A stretch of 35,191 bases of DNA, taken from positions 1 to 35,191 of the forward strand of contig JALQPE010001852.1 in the NCBI GenBank assembly GCA_030407315.1, given 5' to 3'. This DNA comes from Asparagopsis taxiformis (Eukaryota; Rhodophyta; Florideophyceae; Bonnemaisoniales; Bonnemaisoniaceae). The first letter of the stretch is position 1. The number at the start of each line of letters is the position of its first letter. Positions 19,973 to 29,520 of this stretch are shown here, one piece after another. Below the pieces are notes generated by a model. That model was not told the DNA's origin. It saw only the letters and a list, made by a program, of their open reading frames with translations, and ran no database searches. Made by a program: the position numbers and the translations under genes.

Positions 19973-20832
19973 GAAGCTCGTTCGTCATCGTGACTCGTTT
20001 CCACCTCGAGTGGTGTTTCGTCAGCGGAGGTCGTCACGTAGACTCCGCTGCGGCCATTACGCTGGCCATTCCGTTCGTTCGCCCACGGGCGGGGGTCACG
20101 TCGGTCATTACGAAAATCGCCGCGGCGCCTGTCGAAGGGCCTTCCCCCGTCACGATTGGGGTTTCGGAGTATCGTAGGCGGCGTGCCGTACCTCCGCGGG
20201 GTCACGTTCCCTCGCTCGCCAGGTCGTTCCTGGTTACGTTTAGCCATTCGTTGGCGGAAGTACTCAGCCTGACGTGGGTTGCTCTTCACGTGGAAGAGGT
20301 AGTACTTGTACGCGAAAAAGATCCGTTGATCTGGCGTCAGACGCGGACACGTAAACGTCGAGTGGCCATCTTCGCGGCATGACCAACACGACAGCGTCCA
20401 GTAATCATTCGGGATTACGGAGTGCGCCAATTGCGTCTGCTCGCCCGTGAGCTTCGGCACGTCCTCGCATGGACGGTTCAATCGAGCTTCGAGCTCGTCC
20501 GGCTTTTCGTTTGCCGTTTTCGTATCGTTGGGCGGCGGCCCGTTCGTGAAGAGGATCGCCTCCAAATTCTCGGCAACGTGAACCGCAGCGAGCGACACGT
20601 CGTCGTCGTCCCTCGCGGGGATGTTCGGGTTACCATCGTGGTAACTGGGCTCGTTAGCCCGTTCATTACGTAAGTACGCGGACTCATCGTAGTCCGCGAA
20701 CTTCCTCGACTCGTGGTCGGAAATAGCCAACGTAGGCTTCACCGGAAACCGCACTTTCGGTTTCGCGGCTGACGCGACAGCTGCCGTACGTGCACGGAAG
20801 GTCGTTCCTTCGGCCGTCGCCAATCGTCTCAC
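19912..20832 (-). CDS. Nucleocapsid part of Gag (zinc-knuckle ORF)
   Basis: 306 residues with one CCHC zinc knuckle, C149-W-S-C152-x4-H157-x4-C162, then a basic, Arg/Asn-rich tail (RNDRRDPRPW and similar) suited to RNA binding. It lacks a real start: the first codon listed is GTG overlapping the gag stop. Gag capsid, zinc knuckle and basic tail are normally one protein, so this is the C-terminal part of Gag, displaced into the -1 frame. It ends at the TAG that follows the frameshift heptamer and overlaps pol by 61 bases. Expression requires either a shift out of gag or an undamaged parent copy. Confidence 0.8.
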   Translation of the reverse strand: MRRLATAEGTTFRARTAAVASAAKPKVRFPVKPTLAISDHESRKFADYDESAYLRNERANEPSYHDGNPNIPARDDDDVSLAAVHVAENLEAILFTNGPPPNDTKTANEKPDELEARLNRPCEDVPKLTGEQTQLAHSVIPNDYWTLSCWSCREDGHSTFTCPRLTPDQRIFFAYKYYLFHVKSNPRQAEYFRQRMAKRNQERPGERGNVTPRRYGTPPTILRNPNRDGGRPFDRRRGDFRNDRRDPRPWANERNGQRNGRSGVYVTTSADETPLEVETSHDDERASWAHDDNVSNGPAPGNDQAM

Positions 20833-22166
20833 AACGGTGAGGTCGTTCCTCTCTCGTTCGGGTTAGGACTCTGCGTGATCATCGTGACCTTTTCGTAGGC
20901 CTCCTGCAGCACGTCGTCTTGCAGGTATCGTTTGATCAACGCGTTGATTACGTGAGGCCACGAGAACCTCTTCGTCGGATCAGTCGTGATCACACCAGTC
21001 GTACACTGGGAATCGTAGAACCGTCGGGCGTCCCCGTCGAGGAAGAAGTGCAGCGCACGTACTGCCACTCCCTCGCACACTCCGAGTGTGCTGAACCCAT
21101 CACGTATTTGGGCGAGGAATCCGAGTAACGTAATCGGATTCCGGCCGGAGAACGGCTTCAACGTAGGGAAAAGTCCCTCCAGCTCACGTTTGAGCTTATG
21201 TACGCTTTGACTCTCGTTCACGTAGAGATGTTCACGTACATCGTTAAGTCGGTACATGCGGTACGACACCACGTTCGCAAATGCGTCGAGCATTGTCGTG
21301 TGCTCTGCCAACGCGTGGCAAACGGGTCCGAGGGCGTTCCCTGGTAAGCGTACCGCGTCGGCACGTTCGTTTTCGTGGACTCGCGTGTCCGTCGTGCCGA
21401 ACGTACCCAGCCACGGAATGTACGTCTCACGTGGCGGGGGAGCTCTCGTATCGAATTGCGCAGCACGTGCTGCGTCCGCCGACCGCGCGTGGTCTGGCGT
21501 ATCGTTAAAACGTAATTGCCTTCGTGGCGTCTCGTCGGGGTTGGCGATGGCTCGTTGCACTGTCGCCCCCCTTCCGTACGTTGTCGGGGTCGTCGGACCG
21601 GGTGTTGGTGGGTATCCTCCCGGAACGGCCGGGGAGGATTGCGAGTTATAGGCGCGCGAGCCTTCGTAATTCGGATCGCTTCCGCTCGGCGGAGCGGAAC
21701 GTCCGGCGACGATTTCGTTAAATACTACGACAAACGAGTCGAGTCTTCCCTCCACGGCGGAGAGGCGGTTTCGTAAATCTACGTTTTCCCGTTCGAGGGT
21801 CGCTGAGCGTTCACGTAACGCACGAGCTTCGCGCTCCGAGACTCCGAGTCTCTGCCTTACGGCTTCGTCGACGGCCGCGTCGCTCGCCCTTTCGATGTGA
21901 CCTCGAAGGTCTTCGTACACTACACGTAGTGCCGTGGGAGTCACGTTCCCTTCGTTGAGCTGACCGCGCGTTGCGGGGTCCATACTCACGGACTCAAACG
22001 GGCTTACCGTACGTGGTAGCTGGCCGATCGCCTCGATATCCGGCGGGATAGATCGATCAGTCGCGAAGATCGCTTCTGCTGACAAGGCCACGTCGGCTTC
22101 GGCGTCCGCTGACGTTGGCAACGGTTGCCTGGGCGACGCGCTGGAATTCGACACAGCGTAATTCAT
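20829..22166 (-). CDS. gag: Gag, capsid part
   Basis: 445 residues from the ATG at 22166, 100 bp after the 5' LTR. The N-terminal 70 residues are Ser/Pro/Ala-rich; about 80-150 is a predicted coiled coil (heptad-like RERSATLERENVDLRNRLSA); 155-230 is Pro/Gly-rich; about 300-435 resembles retrotransposon capsid (ELEGLFPTLKPFSGRNPITL, LHFFLDGDARRFYD, then VINALIKRYL). It stops at TGA (20831-20829) before any zinc knuckle. A GAGAGAGG run at 20855-20848 sits just before the stop; a 2-base gain there would account for the displaced nucleocapsid frame. Confidence 0.85.
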   Translation of the reverse strand: MNYAVSNSSASPRQPLPTSADAEADVALSAEAIFATDRSIPPDIEAIGQLPRTVSPFESVSMDPATRGQLNEGNVTPTALRVVYEDLRGHIERASDAAVDEAVRQRLGVSEREARALRERSATLERENVDLRNRLSAVEGRLDSFVVVFNEIVAGRSAPPSGSDPNYEGSRAYNSQSSPAVPGGYPPTPGPTTPTTYGRGATVQRAIANPDETPRRQLRFNDTPDHARSADAARAAQFDTRAPPPRETYIPWLGTFGTTDTRVHENERADAVRLPGNALGPVCHALAEHTTMLDAFANVVSYRMYRLNDVREHLYVNESQSVHKLKRELEGLFPTLKPFSGRNPITLLGFLAQIRDGFSTLGVCEGVAVRALHFFLDGDARRFYDSQCTTGVITTDPTKRFSWPHVINALIKRYLQDDVLQEAYEKVTMITQSPNPNERGTTSPL

Positions 22167-22246
22167 AGACCGTCGTCTGTAGCACGTAGCTTTTCGTTAA
22201 CGTAAAAGAGCTCAACCTCGTTGGTTGTCGTTATGCTCGTAGCAAC

Positions 22247-22264
22247 TTCTAGGTCGAGAGACCA
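22247..22264 (-). other. Candidate primer-binding site
   Basis: One base after the 5' LTR the minus strand reads TGGTCTCTCGACCTAGAA, beginning with the TGG that pairs with tRNA CCA. The implied tRNA 3' end has a C at the position equivalent to 61, as tRNAs do, and a 7-bp acceptor strand TCGAGAG. I cannot name the tRNA. It is not the initiator-Met primer site. Confidence 0.5.
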
Positions 22265-22265
22265 G

Positions 22266-22926
22266 TGTGGAACCACGTTAGTTCTAGAAGTAGCTGGTAC
22301 GAGCCACGGACACGCTGTCCTTACGAAACGAAACGAGCAGTCCACCCGCTGGTGATTTTGACTGTATGTTAGAACGGTAGAAGGTAGAGTGGTTAGCGAG
22401 TAGACACGAGCGTCACGACGCAACAATCCACGCGAGGATTACGTTAGCACACGAGGTGGCACGTCACCGGAGGCGCTCTCGACCAAGCCCGGAGGCACTA
22501 CACGCAATCAGCCTTACGTGCGGCGATGGGTAGGGAGTACGCAGCTCGACGGAGACGAAGCCTCGTTAGGCAAAACGTAAACGTAAACGTAGAAGTCAGT
22601 CGTAGACTAGAGCCGTTGCTCGATCGTTGTCTTGTCCCCTTTCCCTCCCGGCACGATGCCAATACCTATATGGCCACGATGGCATCGCTTTACAGTGTAA
22701 ACACTGCTCGTAACGTCCCCGAATGGGAAAGGACCTTGTGGGTCACACGTAGGGACCCGTTGGTCCGTTGGCCGTTGCCAATACGTTCGTTGCACACGTG
22801 TGCCGGTTGCGCGCGCGCATGCGCCAGCAATGTTCGTGCATTGCTGTCGCCGGTCGTATCCGCCGAAATTCGAATTCCGCGGAAAACGTAAATATTTGCA
22901 ATTTCGGAATTGCCACGTATACTACA
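22266..22926 (-). repeat. 5' LTR of the chromovirus (661 bp)
   Basis: Right-hand plus-strand LTR, the element's own 5' LTR, from TGTGGAACC at 22266 to TACTACA at 22926. Nearly identical to 12177-12835. It would carry the element promoter reading leftward; I could not settle a TATA box. Confidence 0.93.
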
Positions 22927-22931
22927 TAAAC
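22927..22931. repeat. Right target-site duplication of the chromovirus (TAAAC)
   Basis: TAAAC directly after TACTACA, matching 12172-12176. Confidence 0.9.
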
Positions 22932-24197
22932 GTAGAGCGCAGTGCAGCCCGTGTAGCTTCCTCCGCAATTCTACGAAGAAGCCGGGTCGAACGAGCAACA
23001 ACAGGCCAATCAGCACCTGTACTTATCGTTCCACCAAGCGAATATGCACGAGCAGACATTACTACGCCACAAATATTCGACCTTGCGTGGCGTGATAACA
23101 CACAATTGGATGCTTCCGACTCGGATGAGGTACTAAGTTTCCATGGTAATGTGTGTACATCCAGGATAGGAAAATTCAGAGAGTACTCTCTGAAAGGACA
23201 AAACCATACTCTGAGGGCAGAGGAGAATAAAGATGGCTCTCCGGTTCCTGCTTTCGGGGGTAGTATTGTGGAGCTTCGAGTGATATCAGGGCGGCACGCC
23301 TCTCCTCTAGATCCTACTCTCAGTTCCCTTTTCCAACAGGAATCACTATCTTCCAGCCATGAGTCGTTCAAAGCTCTCACATCTTCTTCGTGGATTAACT
23401 CTGGTGCCGCATTTCATAGCAGGCTTTCGGTCTCCCCGCATTCATATGGGTCCGCCTTCATCCTTCAGAAAGAGTCGTTCCGGGAATATGCTCGGCCGGG
23501 TGATCACCTGACAGTTTTATCACCCAGTCCTGAGTACAACCCTACTCAAAATTGTGGTATACAGTTCTTCATTGGGCTTGTCGTCAGCTCTCCCGGACCG
23601 CCAGGCCCATCACAAAAACTGCTCTTTCTCGTCAACTCTGAAGGGCATTACAAAGTTGTCGGCGGAACTCGTGCAATCAATAATGTCAAGTTATTGAAAC
23701 CAGGCACGAGCTCCAGCCCCTTTCATCCTACAAATCTCCGTGGGGTTCTCAGCTGCGGTACCACATACTACGTCTATCCATTTCTTTTATACTGCGATGA
23801 CTTCAATGAAGCCTCTGGTAAGAAAGGGAGTGCTGGAGGATGCTATATGCTCCCAATGGGTCTTCCGCTGGACTGTCGCCGGAACAGTTCTGCTGTGCGC
23901 GTTATCGGTGTCACAGGTCCTGGTGTTAGTACAAACCATATCCTTCGACATATCTCTAGAGACATTATTCAAGGATGTACGTCGGGGTTTCGTGATGTCG
24001 ATCCAGACGGCAATGAATGTCTAATTTTCCTGGACTTTATTGGTTTCGTATCGGATTATCCTGCCTGTTCTCATGTGCTGGATGTCATGGGGCACAACGC
24101 AGACTGCCCATGCCATTTGTGTTTCTTTGTAAGAGGGGGGAAATATGGGAAGACGTCTGTGTTCTCGGAAATGGACGCGGACGTCCACAACCTCTAG
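22932..24197 (+). pseudogene. Transposase B, catalytic part, truncated on the right
   Basis: Resumes transposase B in the same frame after the chromovirus (VERSAARVASSAILRRSRVE, matching copy A). Blocks in order: PSEYARADITTPQIFDLAW, a linker, ARPGDHLTVLSPSPEY, the first acidic block FLLYCDDFNEASGKKGSAGG at about 23782-23841, then FLDFIGFVSDYPACSHVLDV with GH and CHLC (about 24022-24123). These match the TNP2/KDZ-like catalytic core. The copy runs out at about 24190, where GGACGTCC-type sequence brings a stop. The C-terminal part, including the FE...HQ..K block seen in copy A, is absent from the window. With its N-terminal part it would give about 708 residues. Confidence 0.75.
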
Positions 24198-24211
24198 TAC
24201 ACCTAGTATTA

Positions 24212-24257
24212 CTAGGCGGACGTCCATGTTCTCCAGTATTTTTGGATGTCCGCCTAG
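24212..24257. repeat. Inverted repeat with GGACGTCC arms
   Basis: CTAGGCGGACGTCCA (24212-24226) pairs with TGGATGTCCGCCTAG (24243-24257), 14 of 15, around a 16-nt loop. Confidence 0.85.
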
Positions 24258-24529
24258 AACCGGACGTCCATGCGGTCTAGTACGTCTAGTATTACTAGGG
24301 CGACATCCATTGTTTCTAGTACCACGGATGTCCCCCTCGGGAAGGACTTCCGCCATGTCTATGTCCACCTAGGACGGGCGCCGGTTCAGAAATTCAAAAA
24401 TTTCGACCCCAGAAATTTCTGCCGCCGTGCTCGACATGGATGTCCGCATCCATCACGGCGACCACTCTATTTTTCCTTGTCGGTCGACTCCAATTTTGTC
24501 TTTAATTTTTTCATCCTCTCGCTCACACC

Positions 24530-25470
24530 CCCTTCCAGTTGGTGCTCACCTCCCCCGTACTGTACCTCAAACACCCCCAATACCACTCTAGCACGCATTT
24601 TCAGCTACCTATCCCCGCTTCCACGGTGCACACCTCCATTCCATACCTACTTTTCTGCTCTACCGTACAGATTTCGTATAACCAGTCCTCATACTACCTC
24701 AGAATAGGGCAAAACACCCCCTATCTCCTCGACCATGCATGCTCTCCCCCATCACCTTTGCAACGTATTGTTCTTCAATACCCTCTCTCCTCTACCCTCA
24801 ACCCCTCTCCTTCGCCCTCTACACAAACTTCCCCTGCAGCTTACTCTTCCAAAACCTCTCACTCCCCATCCCGTACCCGACCTGCTCCACCCCTCCCTCC
24901 CTCAGCTGCTCCATGCCCCCCACGCCATCCGCATCTTCGATACCATATACACCACCACCACCGGCCCACGCTCCCGCACTGCGGGGTGGCACCCGGCCGT
25001 CTCCCCAGAAACCTCCCCGCTCTGAAACACATATCAACCCCCCACTTCGCACCCTTCCTCCCACTCCCCTCCCTCCCCAAATACAATAACCCCCTTCTTC
25101 TCCATCACATCCACACTCACCACAGCCAGAACAGACGCCACCCCCTCCCCCTCTTTCTCCTCACTTTCCTAAAAACCCCTCCTCTCGGCGCCTTCAACCG
25201 CACCCTCCTACGGTCCCACCTAAACACCTCCTCCGCCCTCACTACCCCAACACCCCGCAGCGTCTCCCCTATCCCCATAATATGCTTGTCGGCACTCCTC
25301 TCCGAATCACACTCCATTCTAAACCCGCACTCCGTACATTTCCACCTCACCCTGTACCATCCCAAGATTCCATCCCCCCACAGAACACATCCTCATACCA
25401 CAGAAGAATTTTCTTCCTCTCATACCTCATCCTTAAAACCTCCATCAGCTCCATGTAAATTTCGATGTAA
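24530..25470. other. G-poor, C-rich strand-asymmetric segment
   Basis: The plus strand is almost devoid of G (2 in 25021-25080, for example) and rich in CCC and CTC runs. A long plus frame here (24539-25774, TTG start) exists because TAG and TGA are rare in G-poor DNA. Its translation is Pro/Ser/His/Leu low complexity and I do not treat it as a gene. Confidence 0.6.
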
Positions 25471-25779
25471 ATATTTTCTATACTATGCAATCTCAAACAT
25501 GTATGAGCCTATGCCTTTCCGCTTTGTCACCATTGAATATTGGTACTCATGTATTCATAAAATAGGGCCACCCACATCCCTATCCCGTTCTGCAAGCTTT
25601 ACAAACCACCAGACGCATACTCCACAACTATACAACAAACACTACTCGCTATTTCAGACGACGCGGTACAAAAGTAGCGTAGTCTCAACCTTCCGTGACG
25701 CCTTCCCTGATGCGTACAAGTGCGAAACACGTCTAGACTACTACTACTACTACGATATAGTATATCAGAAGTGACTGCG

Positions 25780-28700
25780 GAATTTTCGGCACAGGAGATG
25801 CTGGGCCACCAAATTGATTTTTCGGAAATTTTAGAATTTCTGGGCTGGCCAGAAATGCAATCGAGCTGGACATCCACCGGACGTCCATTTCAGGTTGGTC
25901 GTGAGAGAGTGGGGCGGGACCATGATGGAACAAGGACCAAGACCTGTCCCTGACGTGTTGAGCCTGAAATCGACCCATCGTTAGGCGCCATTTAGCCTTA
26001 CAGTTGGTGCTTACAGACGCCAGAGATAGCCCCCGATCGGGGCGGCGGTCGGTTCCTGGGGCCGTTGTGGCCAAATTAGACACATTCATTTGAATTAAAA
26101 TTTGGGCTATTCTCAAAAACATGCACATGTGAACATGTTTTGAGATGGGGGTGTGCCGTACGGCACAATCGACCCGCCCAAATCGATGATTTTTTGCAAT
26201 TTTTTTGTGTCCGAAATTTTAGAATTTCTGGGCTGGCCAGCAATGCATCTGAGCTGGACATCCGCCGGACGTCCAATTCAGGTTAGTCGTGTGCTGCCTA
26301 CATCGACGCATTGCAGAAAATAAGCCAGCGGGCTCACTACTAATACAAAGTACACGGAATATGAGTAACGTGATAGGTGAGTAGTGTTTGTCGTGAAGGT
26401 GTAAGGCGGGACCATGATGAAACAGGGAAAAGATGTCACCCTAGCATAACTTAGGCTTAAAGCCTGGAATGGAACCCTCGTAAGACGCGATTTTGGCTTA
26501 CAGTTGGTGCTTACAGAAGCCAGTGATGGCCCCACTCGGGGCGGCGGCCGGTTCCTGGGGCCGTTGTGGCCAAATTAGACACCTTGATTTGAATTAAAAT
26601 TTGGGCTATTCTCAAAAACATGCACATGTGAACATGTTTTTGAGATGGGGGTGTGCCGTACGGCACTTTCGACCGCCAAAATCGATGATTTTTCACAATT
26701 TTTTTCTGCCCGAAATTTTAGAATTTCTGGGCTGGCCAGCAATGCAATAGAGCCGGACATCCACCAGACGTCTATTTTGGGTTGTTCGTGTGCTACTCAC
26801 ATCTACGCATTACAGCAACCACGCAGGCGGGCCCACTGCTCATACGAAGTGCACGTAGTATGTGCAGCATGATGGGTGAGTAGTGTTTGTCATGAGAAAG
26901 TGGGGTGGGAGTATGCCGAAACAAGGACCAAAACCTCACCCTGGCGTATTGAGCCTGAGCCTGGAATTGACCCTTCGTGAGATGTGGCTTTGCTTACAGT
27001 TGGTGCTTACAGAAGCCAGCGATGGCCCCACTCGGGGCGTCGGCTGGCTTCTTTTGGGGCCGTTGTGGCCAGATTAGACACCCTGATTTGAATTGAATTT
27101 TGAGCCATTCTCAAAAACATGCACATGTGAACATGTTTTTGAGATGGGGGTGTGCCGTACGGCACTTTCGACCGCCCAAATCGATATAATTTTGCAATTT
27201 TTTTCTGACTGAAATTTTAGAATTTTTGGGCTGGCCAGCAATGCAATTGAGCTGGACATTCACCGGACGTCCATTTCAGGTTGGTCGAATATTGCACATG
27301 GATACAGTTTTGCAGCTATTTCGCAGCCCAACATTTTAGAATTTCAGGGCTGACCAGCAATGTAAGCGAGCCGGACTTCCAGTGGACGTCCATTTCAAGT
27401 TAGGCGATTGCTGCACATTTGCTCGCATCGCAGCAACTAAGCAAGTGTTGAGAGCACCGAGATGCCATGCAGACAAGAGGGAATCGGCTGCAAACGGCTT
27501 CCCTGGTCGGCAGCTGGATGTCTGGATGTCAATCGCTGCAAGCATGGAAATCTTGCTACCGCACGGCGCATACACACTGCAGCAGCACATCACTGACGCA
27601 TGCGAAAGTTGGGTGCTGCAGTGCGTGGTTGTTTGTGTGTTTGTGTGTGTACGACGAACCTTGTGGTATCCCTAGGCGTGCACTGGTGCAAAACGTTTGG
27701 ACTGCCCCATCGGTCGTACTTTGACGCATTTACATGCATCGGAGAACGACCAAGGAGGTAGAGCAGCAATCGCTGTTGGCTGAGCGTCCAAATTGGAGGG
27801 CTTGGGGCAATGGTTCTATAGCAGTCATTTATAGGACGCCCACCGTTGATGACTGAGATCCACGGTGGGTTTAGTATTCATGGTGTTGTCCTGCATTGGC
27901 GGACGTCGAAGACGAGTACTTCCAGTGAGCGTCCAAGCTGAACAGCTCAGCAGAGGATTATGTGGATGTGAAGCATGGATGAGGCCAGCAGGAACGTTTC
28001 TGCAAGATGGGCGTGAGTGGGTAAGTGAGCGGGGAGGGGCCGCTCGGGGCGCTTGGTAGCTTCTGGGCCGTTGTGGCCAAATTAGAATCAAGCCTATGTC
28101 CGGCGGACGTCCTGAATTGCTTTATTTTTTGGGCTATTCTCAAAAACATGCACCTGTGAACATGCTTTTGAGATGGGGGTGTGCCGTACGGCACTCTCGA
28201 CCCCCCAAATCGATACTTTTTTGCAATTTTTCCTCAACCCGAAATTTCAACATCTCTGGGCTGGGCAGCATTGCAATTTAATTGAGCCGGACATCCACCG
28301 GACGTCCATTTCAGGTTAGTCGTATATTGCGCACCTGCACACATTGCAACAATGAAGCAGGCTATTATCGCACGGAGCTACCGTACCGACAACAGGCCAT
28401 CGGATGCGAGGGGCTATCCTGGTCGGCAGCCGGATGGAAATGGCTGCACCCATTGTCATCCTGCTATTGCACGGAGCGCACACACTGCAGCACGGTACTG
28501 ACGTTCGCGTCAGTGGCGTGGCGTGCGAGCCGTACGTGTTTATATATGTGTGTGTGTCAGCTGCTGCACATGAAGTACTTCCCAGGTGTACCACTGGTCA
28601 ACAACGTTTTGAACTGTCACCTCAGTCATACTCCGACGCATGTACATGCAACGGAGAACGAATGAGATAGCAGAGCAGCAACCAATGCTGGCTGGATGTC

Positions 28701-29180
28701 CAAATGTCGGTGGACTCGAGGGCAATAGTAGCAGACATTTATCGAAGTCCACCACTGATGGGTGAGCTCCGCGATAGGTGTAGTTGTCGTGGTATTGTTC
28801 TACAATTGTGGAAGTTGAAGACGACGAGCACGTCCACTGCACGTCCAGGTTGACCAGCTGAGCGGAGGAGTATGACGTGGAGGTGAAGGCATTGGTGAGG
28901 CTGACTGGAACGGTTAAAAAGTACTACTTTTTCCATAGTATGGGCGTGAGCGGGGGAGGGAGGAACTCGGGGCCGCTCGGGGCACTGGATGGCTTCTGGG
29001 GCCGTTGTGGCCAAGTTAGGCGACCTGAATTGCTTTATTTTTTGGGCTATTCTCAAAAAACATGCACAAGTGAACATGTTTTTGAGATGGGGTGTGCCGT
29101 ACGGCACTTTCGGCCCCCCCAAATCGATGTTTTTTTGTAGTTTTTTCTGCCAGAAATTTTAGAATTTCTAGGCTGATTGT
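25780..29180. repeat. Tandem array with 499-bp and about 912-bp periods
   Basis: The landmark GAAATTTTAGAATTTCTGGG (or a variant) recurs at 25825, 26213, 26712, 27211, 27330, 28241 and 29153, spacings 388, 499, 499, 119, 911, 912. Most units carry the same parts in the same order: GCTGGCCAGC palindrome, GGACATCCACCGGACGTCCA, GGCCGTTGTGGCC, a 12-bp-stem hairpin CTCAAAAACATG...CATGTTTTTGAG with CACATGTG in its loop (26112, 26611, 27110, 28139, 29052), and the 14-bp palindrome GTGCCGTACGGCAC. The 388 unit lacks part of the interior; the long units carry extra sequence of about 400 bp. Confidence 0.9.
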
Positions 29181-29188
29181 ATCTCCGA

Positions 29189-29485
29189 CTAGTCCATCCT
29201 ATCGTTTTTCCAACATGGGTCATATCTGACGAAATCTCTTTCAGACGCTGTGTTGCACACCCTTCTCCGCCTGTGAAGAATGAGATGCGAGTCCAAAAAA
29301 GCTGCTCCTAGCAGAACGGTATCTGGCTCAGACGAAAGAACTATTGGAATAGCAAGACAATTGGGTAACCCTATAAGTGGCATTCTGCTTCTGTAGAGGC
29401 CCCCACATGCAGTAACAAGTTTAATATCATGTCTAGATTGAAACAGCTCGACCAGAATTTTTTCCGTAATATAGTTTCTGTTTGC
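29189..29485 (-). pseudogene. FGGY-family sugar kinase, C-terminal fragment
   Basis: On the minus strand, ILVELFQSRHDIKLVTACGG leads into LYRSRMPLIGLPNCLAIPIV and LSSEPDTVLLGAAFL. This is the C-terminal ATP-binding part of FGGY carbohydrate kinases: CGG(L/G) then N or P-L, a short helix, IPIVL, E, and LGAA. These enzymes phosphorylate sugars or polyols such as ribulose. The frame starts from sequence shared with the neighbouring antisense pseudogene and stops at 29189, so only about 95 residues remain of a protein normally near 500. The truncation at the left coincides with the end of the tandem array. Confidence 0.7.
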
Positions 29486-29520
29486 GGAGCTGAGTCGACG
29501 CGCGAGATGAGTGGACGGCG

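Larger units (their letters stand above)
12177..22926 (-). mobile_element. Complete Ty3/gypsy chromovirus, 10.75 kb
   Basis: Two near-identical LTRs, a 5-bp target duplication (TAAAC), primer-binding site, gag, zinc-knuckle ORF, pol with protease-RT-RNase H-integrase-chromodomain order, and a polypurine tract, all on the minus strand. RNase H before integrase is the Ty3/gypsy order, and the C-terminal chromodomain places it among chromoviruses. It inserted into transposase B without loss of target bases. It is more GC-rich than its surroundings, with abundant ACGT/TACGT words. Pol is open throughout; gag is split by one frame change. It is much longer than a typical 5-6-kb fungal chromovirus because of the big gag/NC region and a 2.5-kb spacer between pol and the 3' LTR. 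Confidence 0.95.
24178..29180. mobile_element. Palindrome-rich GGACGTCC element (unclassified)
   Basis: Left and right parts share GGACGTCC/GGACATCC words that are rare in the adjoining host-like sequence. The left 300 bp hold several inverted repeats (CTAGTATTACTAG twice; 15-bp arms 24212-24226 and 24243-24257). Then comes a G-poor kilobase, then a tandem array. Transposase B stops at the left edge, and unrelated gene remnants begin at the right edge. No protein domain was recognised. It may be a non-autonomous transposon or a satellite block; its ends are approximate. Confidence 0.5.

Noticed and set aside
20829..20866. Programmed frameshift from gag capsid into the zinc-knuckle ORF
   Set aside because: No X XXY YYZ heptamer in the only 36-nt window between stops; a dinucleotide-run mutation fits better.
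24539..25774. 411-residue plus-strand open frame
   Set aside because: Starts at TTG, is low-complexity Pro/Ser/His/Leu, and stays open only because the DNA is G-poor, so TAG and TGA are rare. No domain recognised.
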